Position numbers and translations under genes: made by a program
Notes under the pieces: generated by a model
Databases searched by the model: none
Told to the model about the DNA's origin: nothing
What the model saw: the letters and a program-made list of their open reading frames with translations, nothing else
Part shown: positions 1 to 7,237 of the stretch, one piece after another
How the letters are laid out: each line of letters begins with the position of its first letter
How positions within the stretch are numbered: the stretch's first letter is position 1
From: QHWT01 sp963755695
Lineage (GTDB): Bacteria > Acidobacteriota > Vicinamibacteria > Vicinamibacterales > 2-12-FULL-66-21
Length of the DNA: 64,000 nucleotides
Assembly: GCA_963755695.1 (NCBI GenBank)
Contig: CAVWLB010000003.1
Coordinates: 62,001-126,000 of the forward strand
Direction of reading: 5' to 3'

Positions 1-1
1 G

Positions 2-709
2 TTGACGCGCCATTCGGTGGTCCGAGGGATCGCCAGCGCCGATCCGGCGACGCGCGCCCAGGCATATGACGCAATCGTGCGCAGTTACTGGCGTCCGGTC
101 TATGCCTATATCCGCGTGCGCTGGCGACGCGATCCGGCTGACGCGCAGGACCTGACCCAGGAGTTTTTCACCCGGGCGCTCGAGAAGGACTACCTGGCGC
201 GGTACGACGCATCCAAGGCACGTTTTCGCACGTTCGTCCGAACCTGCCTGGAAGCGTTCCTTTCGAAGGACTACGAAGCGGCACACCGCCAGAAGCGCGG
301 GGGCGGAGTGCGGATTGAGTCGCTCGATTTCGCGCGCGCCGATGCGGATCTCGCCGCGCACGTCCGCAGCGACGAGGGCGATCCGGAATTGTGGTTCCGC
401 CGCGAATGGACGCGAACGCTGTTCGCCGACGCGGTCGAGCGGCTTCGCGCCGACTGTGAAGCGGCGGGTCGGCAGCAGGCGTTCGATCTGTTTACTCGAT
501 ACGACATCGACGGACCTGATGCGGCGGTACGGCCCACCTACGCTGCCCTCGCTCGCGATCTCGGAATGCCGATCACCGAGGTGACCAACCAGCTCGCGTG
601 GGTGCGCCGGGTCTTCCGCGCGGCGGTTCTCGAGGCGATCCGAGCGTTCTGTGCGACAGACGACGAGTTTCGCGCCGAAGCGCGCGATCTGCTTGGCGTG
701 GATCTATGA
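2..709 (+). CDS. ECF-type RNA polymerase sigma factor, 5' end cut by window
   Basis: An RNA polymerase sigma factor of the ECF kind that travels with Ser/Thr kinases. Sigma region 2 is visible at about residues 25-95 (DAQDLTQEFF followed by a basic stretch) and a region-4 helix-turn-helix at about 180-225 (TYAALARDLGMPITEV). The frame is open at the left edge and relatives usually begin slightly upstream with ATG, so the TTG at base 2 is probably not the true start. The stop codon overlaps the start of the kinase (ATGA), which implies coupled translation and a shared signalling task. Family call is confident; the regulon cannot be read from here. Confidence 0.85.
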   Translation: MTRHSVVRGIASADPATRAQAYDAIVRSYWRPVYAYIRVRWRRDPADAQDLTQEFFTRALEKDYLARYDASKARFRTFVRTCLEAFLSKDYEAAHRQKRGGGVRIESLDFARADADLAAHVRSDEGDPELWFRREWTRTLFADAVERLRADCEAAGRQQAFDLFTRYDIDGPDAAVRPTYAALARDLGMPITEVTNQLAWVRRVFRAAVLEAIRAFCATDDEFRAEARDLLGVDL

Positions 710-1629
710 CCTGGATCTCCGACCGTGCGCTCGGACATCTGCAGGCGATGGCCGACGTGCCCGACTTCTCGGCGAGCCGCTACGAGATAGAAGAAGAGAT
801 CGGACGCGGCGGCATGGGGATCGTGTTTCGCGGTCGCGATCGCGAGCTGTCGCGGGAGGTGGCGATCAAGGTGACGAGGTGGCCAGGCGTGGACGTGGAG
901 CGCCTGCGCAACGAAGCGCGAATCCTGGCGTCACTGGATCACCCGGGGATCGTGTCGGTTCACGATGCGGGCCGGCTGCCGGACGGGCGCGCCTACTACG
1001 TGATGGCGATTGTACGAGGCGAGCGGCTCGACGACCGCGCGAAACGTCTGACGCTCAAAGACCGGCTGAGATTGTTCGATCGGGTATGCGACACGGTCGC
1101 CTTCGCGCACGCCCGCGCCATCGTCCATCGGGATCTCAAGCCAGCCAACATCATGGTGGGGCCGTTTGGTGACGTCCGCGTGCTCGACTGGGGCTTGGCG
1201 TGTTTGGGGTCAGACCCCATGGCCGGACATTCCGGGTCTGCACCCGGCAAGCCGGTCACCCACATCGCCGGAACGGAAGGATACATGGCGCCCGAACAGG
1301 CGCGCGGGCGGGCAGACGAGCGGTCGGACGTGTATGCGCTCGGCGCGATTCTCCGCGGCCTCGTCGGACCGTCAAGGGGCCGTGCCCTGCGCCCGCTGCA
1401 CGCGATCGTGACGCGCGCCACCGCGGACGATCCCGGCGGCAGATACACCGACGTGCCGTCCCTGGCCGCCGACCTGCGACGCTTTGTCGACGGACATGCG
1501 GTCCAGGCGTACCACGAGTCGGCGATCGAGCGGATCGCACGCTTCGGCCGGACATATCGGACGCCGATCGCTCTGGTCCTCGCCTATCTGGCGATGCGGA
1601 TCTTTCTGCTCCTATGGGACCGGCCGTAG
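706..1629 (+). CDS. membrane-anchored Ser/Thr protein kinase
   Basis: A Hanks-type Ser/Thr kinase of 307 aa. Glycine loop GRGGMG is at about residues 33-38, the ATP-binding Lys in VAIK at about 55, catalytic loop HRDLKPANIM at 141-150, a DWG in place of DFG at 161-163, and APEQ at 195-198. A single hydrophobic segment near the C-terminus (ALVLAYLAMRIFLLLW) should anchor it in the membrane with the kinase domain in the cytoplasm. There is no long extracellular sensor domain, so input must come from a partner. The ATG was chosen because it overlaps the sigma-factor stop (ATGA); an upstream in-frame start would run deep into the sigma gene. A 15-base palindrome sits in the activation-segment coding region. 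Confidence 0.9.
   Translation: MTWISDRALGHLQAMADVPDFSASRYEIEEEIGRGGMGIVFRGRDRELSREVAIKVTRWPGVDVERLRNEARILASLDHPGIVSVHDAGRLPDGRAYYVMAIVRGERLDDRAKRLTLKDRLRLFDRVCDTVAFAHARAIVHRDLKPANIMVGPFGDVRVLDWGLACLGSDPMAGHSGSAPGKPVTHIAGTEGYMAPEQARGRADERSDVYALGAILRGLVGPSRGRALRPLHAIVTRATADDPGGRYTDVPSLAADLRRFVDGHAVQAYHESAIERIARFGRTYRTPIALVLAYLAMRIFLLLWDRP
1205..1219. repeat. perfect 7-1-7 palindrome inside the kinase gene
   Basis: The bases tggggtcagacccca form a perfect inverted repeat with a one-base centre. It encodes LGSDP in the activation segment, a region where kinase sequences vary, so it could be a small inserted palindromic element tolerated by the protein. Only one full copy is seen in the window. 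Confidence 0.5.
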
Positions 1630-1664
1630 GGCTGGACGAGCCGAGACAGCGCGTCTGAAGACCC

Positions 1665-1698
1665 GCCCTACACCTGTAGGGCGCCTCTTTATGGGCGC
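1665..1698 (+). terminator. overlapping hairpins after the kinase gene
   Basis: Two adjacent inverted repeats follow the kinase stop: an 8-bp stem gccctaca/tgtagggc with a 2-base loop, then gcgcc/ggcgc with an 8-base loop sharing the last two bases of the first stem. A short T run lies in the second loop rather than after a stem, so this is not a textbook Rho-independent terminator. It may end the sigma-kinase transcript or act as an RNA stabiliser. Confidence 0.35.
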
Positions 1699-1743
1699 TA
1701 AAGGAATCCGCGGCAACGCGTAATAGAGAGTGTGGAGGGCTTC

Positions 1744-2133
1744 GTGAGCAAACCTGTACTCGGACTGCTGCTCGGCGGCGTGCTCGGCGTGTTCGACGGC
1801 TTGTCGGCGTTGATCTCGGCCCCGGACGACCCCGCCGTGCGCGCGGGCATCGTTGGCATAGTAATCGGCTCGACGATGAAGGGGATCCTCACCGGCGTGA
1901 TTATCGGCTGGTTCGCCAGGCGGACCCAGTCGCTGGCCATGGGAATCGTGTTCGGGCTGATCGTGGGACTGGCGCTGGCCGCGTGCGTGTCGCTGATGCA
2001 GAAGATGGCGGGACAGCCGCCGTATTACTGGCAGATCATGCTGCCTGGCGGGATTCTTGGGATGATCGTCGGCTACGCGACCTTCACCTACGGCTCACCA
2101 GCGCCGCGGCTCACGCCGACAGCGCAATCTTGA
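1744..2133 (+). CDS. small multi-pass membrane protein, unknown function
   Basis: A 129-aa protein with four hydrophobic segments rich in Gly (around residues 4-22, 35-55, 62-85 and 98-115) and short loops; it should be an inner-membrane protein. I do not recognise the family. GTG at this position is preferred over the in-frame GTG 12 bases upstream because a clear GGAGG Shine-Dalgarno lies six bases before it. It stands alone between the kinase and a convergent LysE-type gene whose 3' end it overlaps by about 20 bases. Glycine-zipper-like repeats (GLLLGGVLG, GIVGIVIG) suggest tight helix packing, nothing more. Confidence 0.65.
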   Translation: MSKPVLGLLLGGVLGVFDGLSALISAPDDPAVRAGIVGIVIGSTMKGILTGVIIGWFARRTQSLAMGIVFGLIVGLALAACVSLMQKMAGQPPYYWQIMLPGGILGMIVGYATFTYGSPAPRLTPTAQS

Positions 2134-2747
2134 TCGCCAGCGCGATCAGGGCAATTCCGCTGACGGCTTCGAGTGCCCGGCGCGGTCCGCTGCGATCGAG
2201 CGCGTTGGCGAGCGTGCCGCCGGCGGCCGCCCAGGTCAGGTGACAGCTGATCGCCATGGCCACGTGGATCGCGGTGAGAAGCATCACGCTCGTCATCGCA
2301 GGCGCGCCGCGCGGCACGAACTGGGGAATGACCAAGAGATAGAAGGTAGCGATCGAAGGGTTCAGCACGTTCGTGATGAACCCTTCATACAGGTCGCGCG
2401 CGAGAGGAGCAGCAGGCACGTCCTCCCGCGCGGCCGCTCGAAGCGATGCGCGGTTCGCGAGGCCGAGCGCGTGGCGGAGCGATATCAGCCCGAGCCACGC
2501 CATATACTATCATGCCGGCGATCCGCAATGCGGTCCATGCCGCCGGCCACCGCTCCAGCATCAGCGCTGCGCCGAACGCCGTGAGCAGGCCGTAAAAAAT
2601 CGAGCCGGCGTTGATACCAACCGCGGTTCGCACACCGGAACGCATCCCGCGAGTGATGCTGTTTCGCAGCACCAGCGCGGTGGAGGCGCCCGGTGTCAAC
2701 ACGAGCGGAACGGTAATGGCCGCGAACGCCCAGTAGTTCGGATGCAC
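2111..2747 (-). CDS. LysE/RhtB-family amino-acid exporter, frameshifted
   Basis: Two overlapping frames together give a full LysE-type translocator of about 205 aa. The first frame holds the N-terminal helix and the family motif TPGASTALVLRNSITRGMRSG; the second holds AWLGLISLRHALG, GFITNVLNPSIATFYLLVIPQF and the last helices. Such proteins export amino acids or related metabolites across the inner membrane. The join lies near base 2505, where one frame ends its helix at IAGMIVY and the other resumes at MAWLG. Protein motifs are intact on both sides, so a sequencing indel or very recent mutation is more likely than an old pseudogene. The start is a GTG. A 14-bp hairpin lies 12 bases upstream. 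Confidence 0.7.
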
Positions 2748-2758
2748 GCAGCCAATTG

Positions 2759-2790
2759 TCGTGGCTTCCGCCTTCCGGCGGAAGCCACGA
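2759..2790. repeat. perfect 14-bp inverted repeat with TTCC loop
   Basis: The arms are tcgtggcttccgcc and its exact complement, separated by ttcc. It lies between two minus-strand genes, downstream of the DUF4142 gene and just before the LysE start. A shorter version of its core (cttccgcc, four bases, ggcggaag) recurs at 45480-45499, and a 10-bp-arm version at 62655-62683, so it looks like a dispersed palindromic element. It could also act as a terminator for the upstream gene. Confidence 0.75.
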
Positions 2791-2801
2791 AAGAGCGAAG
2801 C

Positions 2802-3465
2802 CTACTTGCTCGTCTTCTTGGGCGTTGGACTCGTCTTCGCCGGCGCCGCGGACGTCCCGGCCACCTTCGCGTTGGTCTCCTTCGCCATCTTCATGTGATC
2901 TTCGAGCGTCGGCAGCGTCTGGCCAGCCCACGATTTCAGATCCGGATCCTTCGCCGACGTCGATTCGCGCTTGAACGCGGCGACGTCGTGGGTGTGATCG
3001 GCAACCATCTCCTTCATGTAGGCCTTGTCGAACGCTTCGCCCGACAATTTCGCGAGTCGATCCTGCGTGGCCTTGTGCTTGGCGTCGAGCTCGGTCGGAA
3101 GCGTCACGTTCTTCTGCTGGGCCCACCTTTTCAGCTCGTCGTTGGCCTTGCCGTGATCGCTCGCCATGCGTTCGCCGAACGATTTCACGTCGGGGTTGGA
3201 AGCTTTTTCTTTCGCGAGGTTGCCGAGCTCGACCTCGGCCATCCCGCCGATCGCCGCTTCATTCACGAAGTTGTGATCGGAGGGCGCCAGCGTTCCGCTC
3301 GTGCCCGCGGTCTTCTCAGTTGCCGGATTCTGACTCGAAGTCTTCGGACTCGCAGTGGTCTTTGGCTTCGGCTGCGGTTTCGTCTGATCGGGAGTCGACT
3401 GCGCTATCGCAGGCGCCGCACCCAGCGCACTCGCCAGGATCGCGATTCCCAGGTACTTTTCTCAT
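2802..3465 (-). CDS. DUF4142 secreted protein, frameshifted in the signal peptide
   Basis: The mature part (MAEVELGNLAKEKASNPDV, FGERMASDHGKANDELK, AYMKEMVADHTHDVAAFKRE) is a typical DUF4142 four-helix domain with its conserved His and Asp residues, a ferritin-like periplasmic domain of unknown role common in Acidobacteriota and Proteobacteria. Upstream is a low-complexity Pro/Lys/Thr linker and a signal peptide (LGIAILASALGAAPAIA) that is one base out of frame with its ATG. Removing one base of the GTACC at about 3452 gives MRKVLGIAIL and restores a complete secreted protein of about 220 aa. The C-terminus is a Lys/Thr/Pro-rich tail. A purine-rich Shine-Dalgarno (ggaaggg) precedes the ATG. 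Confidence 0.75.
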
Positions 3466-3606
3466 GGTTCGGCCCTTCCAGTCATCAGTTGAGGCGGGTA
3501 AAATCGAACCCCATGCCGCCTGTAAACAAGTTCACGCAGGAGACATCTGCAACGCCGATGCCCGCACGGCATCTTTGTTGCGTCTACCGTATGTGGAGGG
3601 AAGGGC

Positions 3607-4137
3607 ATGCGGAATGGCAACTCAGCGGAGAATCACGCGCTTGCGAAGAATGTCGTCGCCGGCGTCGTCGGCGGATTGGTCGCGTCGTGGACGATGGAGT
3701 ACTTTCAGCGCGCGTTCAACCGGGCTGCGCAGATGGGCAGCGCGGAAGGTGGCGGCGGTCAGCAGCATCGCGTACCGGAGTCGGAGCCGCCGACCTACAA
3801 GGCGGCTGACGCACTTGCCGAGAGCATGACCGGTGATGAAGTGCCGCGGGAGTACAAGCCGACTGCTGGCTCGCTGGTGCATTACGCATTTGGCGGAGCT
3901 GTGGGAGCGATGTATGGCGCCGCGGCGACGCGCACGCCTGACATCACCTCATGGGCGGGTCTTCCCTTTGGCGCGACCGTATGGCTGATTGCCGACGAGA
4001 TGGGCGTGCCGCTCGCCGGCCTGTCCAAGGCCCCTACCGAATATCCAGTGTCGAAACACGTGTCGGCCTTCGCGACGCATCTCGTGTATGGCGCGACGAC
4101 CGAGTGCGTCCGGCGGACGATGATGCGGATGCTGTAA
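3607..4137 (+). CDS. DUF1440 (YagU-like) membrane protein
   Basis: A 176-aa protein matching the DUF1440 family, whose E. coli member YagU is an inner-membrane protein linked to acid survival. Visible features are the N-terminal helix NVVAGVVGGLVASWTMEYFQ, a hydrophilic loop rich in Gly, Gln and Pro, then YAFGGAVGAMYGAA, SWAGLPFGATVWLIADEMGVPLAGL and a final segment HVSAFATHLVYGATTE. This arrangement is usual for the family. The start is supported by ggaggga about eight bases upstream. It is monocistronic and is followed at once by a hairpin-forming repeat array. Family call is confident; function in this host is not known. Confidence 0.8.
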   Translation: MRNGNSAENHALAKNVVAGVVGGLVASWTMEYFQRAFNRAAQMGSAEGGGGQQHRVPESEPPTYKAADALAESMTGDEVPREYKPTAGSLVHYAFGGAVGAMYGAAATRTPDITSWAGLPFGATVWLIADEMGVPLAGLSKAPTEYPVSKHVSAFATHLVYGATTECVRRTMMRML

Positions 4138-4233
4138 GGCTTCGGGCTTCGGGCTTCGGGCTTCAGAGTCAGTCTTCAGAGAACCTGGAAGCCCCTGAAG
4201 CCCGGAGCCTGAAGCCCGAAGCCTGTGAAGCCC
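4138..4233. repeat. degenerate GGCTTCGGGCTTC array with inverted arm
   Basis: The left half repeats ggcttcg in direct orientation; the right half carries the complement (cctgaagcccgg and related). The two arms can pair into one long imperfect hairpin between two convergent genes. Same family as the arrays at 24245, 28697, 35072 and 62700. Confidence 0.85.
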
Positions 4234-4234
4234 C

Positions 4235-5859
4235 CTACTCCAGCCTCTCGAATCCCACCAGCTTCCAGCCATCGCTGGTTCGTCTGAACCACGCGTGGAC
4301 GGGCACGAGCCATTCCTTCTGTGCAGCACCGCCCGCACCGATATCGACCTGAAGGAACTCACCCGCCTTCGAAGGCAATCCCGCCGGGGCGGTTACCGGC
4401 GAGTTGCCTCTGGTCTCTCCGATTCTGATGGTGGTGCCGCTCGAGTTATCGAATCTCGACCACACGACCATGTACGACTCCGGGGGCGCAGCGACTCCGA
4501 AATCCACGGCGGCGTTCGAGAAGGTCAGTTTCGCGTCGGCCAACGCGACGTCGACGACTGGATTGACCGCCGGCAGCCACGCGCGCGCGATCTTGTCGCG
4601 GCGTTCGATGAGCGTCCGCGCGAGCACCTCTTCGGTCTGCGGATCACCGGTACTTCCCGGCGCGGATTGCCGCACGAATCATCGCGTCGCTCATGATCGT
4701 CCGCAACCGGCGGGCAGCCCAGAACAGATCGTCGGCGCGTGCATTGAGGAAGGCGGTGTTCGGAATCCTCGGCTTCCACTGTTCCGGCTCGAACGAGGCC
4801 GATTCAAATCGGCCGACCAGCTCGTAATTGGGATAGTCGACCGACATCCACTGCCGCGGGGCAAAGCCAAAGGCCGGCAGCGCCCGCCTGGTCGGCGGCA
4901 TGTCGACGAGGTACTCGAAACCGTCGCGCGGATCGCGAGGGCCGATGCCGGCGCTCCCGAGCGTCGATCCGAAATCCAGCAGGTTGTGCCGCACGTAGGC
5001 CCGGTTGTTTTCGACGATCAGAGCGTCCATCGAATTAGTGGCGTTCGTATCGCGGTGGTCCACCCACGCTCCAAAGACTCGCAGCGCCCGCAGCGAACGG
5101 CGATCCTCGTGCGGAATCACGTCGTTCGGGTCGTCGGGACGGGTCCCGAGGGTACTTGAAACCGTTGAGGAGCTTCTTTCCTGGGAGCAGCGAGCTGACC
5201 AACGCACGGTAACGGCCGTCCGGCTCCCGGGCGGCGCGCCGCAGGTTCGCGTCGATGTCGGATTGCCGCATCCGTCGCCTCTTGCCATCCGCACCGGTTG
5301 TCATTGCCGCGCGGTCGAGGACGAGATCCTGGCGGCGGAGGAAGGCGATGTTGGTCTGCGGCACGTAGTAACCAAGCGCGTGATAGAGGCGGGTGACCAC
5401 GACCTCGGCTCCGCTTGCCAGGGTGGGCCAGTCTGGCGGATCGAATTTGATGAAATACCGGTGCCCGCGTGCATCGAGGATCGTGAACCCAGGCGAGGCG
5501 CCGTTACCCTTTCCGGACGTCACGGTCCACGGACCTGGGGCGGGACCGGTATCGCCGTCAACGCCGCGCGTCATTTCTTCTGGTGAACGCAGGTGCCGAT
5601 TGACGAACCAGCTGGAATCAGGCACTTCGTCGATCGTGTTGATATCGCGCGCCCTGATCGTCTGCTCGACGTCCTGCTGGCCGAACAGGTTCACGATGGA
5701 ATCGTAGGCCAGCGAGATGTCCCACGGTTCGACGGGCGAGGCGTCCTGGCTGTCGGCCTCACGCGCGATTGGATCGTCCTCGTAAAACTTGCGCCCACCG
5801 GCCGGAAGTGACGTGACGAGCAGTGCGAGCGCCGCGCAGGTCAGTAGAGTCCGCTGCAT
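4235..5859 (-). CDS. secreted atypical-kinase-like protein, two frameshifts
   Basis: Reconstructed across two single-base shifts (near 5151 and 4649) this is a protein of about 540 aa with a signal peptide (LLTCAALALLVTSLPAGG). It has no named family that I recognise, but it carries a kinase-like set of residues in the right order: Lys in RYFIKFD, Glu in SGAEVVVTRL about 20 residues later, a catalytic-loop-like HRDTNATN and LLDFGSTLG. The same set is seen in the lipoprotein at 25705. Known relatives of this fold include HipA, FAM20 and CotH kinases; membership is inference. It lies three bases after a BamA-like barrel gene in the same operon, so it probably acts in the periplasm or at the cell surface. 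Both shifts disappear if one C is removed after AGTAC. Confidence 0.55.
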
Positions 5860-5862
5860 GGC

Positions 5863-7081
5863 TCAGAACACGAGCGGGCTGAATCCGAAGATGAACCGCA
5901 GCCCTTCACGGCTGCGCGCCAGTTCCAGACGCAGCAGCGTGCTCCGCGCGGAATGGAAATACAGTCCGATGCCGTACGAATTTTCCAGATCGGTCAGATC
6001 GAGATCGCCGAAGGCCGGCGCGACCTTGCCGGCTTCATAAAACAGTACTCCGTCGACATATTCCTGCACGTACCAGCGGTACTGCGCCGTGAGCAGCATC
6101 GCGTCGCGATCGCGAAAGCGATAGGAGGGGAAGCCGCGAAGGAAGTCTGAGCCGCCCAGCGACGGCAGCAGAAAGAACGGCACGACATCGCCATCATCGG
6201 GACTTGTCGACCACACGCGCGCGGAAAGATCGAACACCATGTTGCCGCTCAGGACGGGGATCAACTGCTGGGCGACGCCCTCGGCCCGGTGAAACGAATA
6301 CGGCTGATTATCGAGGGCACGGAAATCGTGGAAGCTCGCCTGGACCAGTGTGCCGCTGCGGCTGTAGCCCGGCGACTCACGGGAGTCGAGCGCCGCAGAC
6401 CCGTAGGTGTGCGCGTACTTCGGGTCCGCGTCGAGCCCCGGAAGGGGCGGCAGAGAAGCTGGCGATGCGTTCTCCGTCACCGCGATGGCACCGCCGCTGG
6501 TGCGATATTCCTCCCATCCGCTGCCGGCGCTCAGGCGGATGAATCGCACAGGGCGCGCGAGTGCCTGCGCGCTCATCTCGGTGCGCTGCTCGTCGGTACT
6601 CCGCGCTTGCGTTCGGCGACTCGGGCCCAACAGCGAACACCGGGCCGTTCGGTGCGTCATGCCACCGCACGCGGCCGTTGATGAGAAGGCGTCCGTCCGC
6701 AAGCGGCCTGGCCTGATAGAGCGCCTGCAGGAGCTTGTAATTGCGAATCGAGTAGACCGCTTTGGCGTGAACGAAGCTGCCATCCGGGAAGGTGTAGCCG
6801 CCGGCCGGGCCCAAGGCGAATCCCGATCCGGCTTTGATCCCGCCGAAGGTGACCGCGATGCCCGGCACCGCGCGGATCCCCTCGTCGTTGCCCTTGAATC
6901 GCAACATCTGCCGCTCGAGAAAGCCCGGCACATACGGATGCGCCTGCTTTGCCTTCTGCTGTTGTTCGCGCTCGTGTTCCTCGGCGCGACTGGACGGAGG
7001 CGTCGATTGCGCACCCGCATTCAGCGACCACGCGAGAACAACGAACATCGGAAACACCGACCGCCACCAACGTCGCGTCAT
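5863..7081 (-). CDS. outer-membrane beta-barrel protein (BamA/surface-antigen C-terminal type), frameshifted
   Basis: About 405 aa once one shift near 6595 is repaired. A signal peptide (SVFPMFVVLAWSLNAGAQ) is followed by a Gln/Glu-rich stretch and then a barrel with amphipathic strands, the LGGSDFLRGFPSYRFRDRDAMLLTAQYRWY motif typical of the surface-antigen/D15 barrel (RGF box), and a final FGFSPLVF ending in Phe as outer-membrane proteins do. No POTRA repeats are visible, so it is a barrel-only relative of BamA rather than BamA itself. It is the first gene of a two-gene operon with the kinase-like protein downstream. The broken joint reads AEY-C-DEQ: removing the extra C of AGTACC gives one continuous frame. 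Confidence 0.7.
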
Positions 7082-7237
7082 GGGCTTCAGCACCGTATAA
7101 GCATATCTGCCACACCACGGCCGTCCCGCCACGCCGGAACGTCGGTCGCGCGCGCTAAACCAGCGAGAAGTCAACAACTTACCATCATTTCTCGGGATGC
7201 CCGTGTGGCGGGGTTTTTGATGGAGTAGGGCTAGCCC

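Noticed and set aside
4649..5157. Programmed ribosomal frameshifting in the secreted kinase-like gene.
   Set aside because: No slippery heptamer or downstream pseudoknot is evident, and the same AGTAC-associated extra C appears in unrelated genes, pointing to a technical cause.
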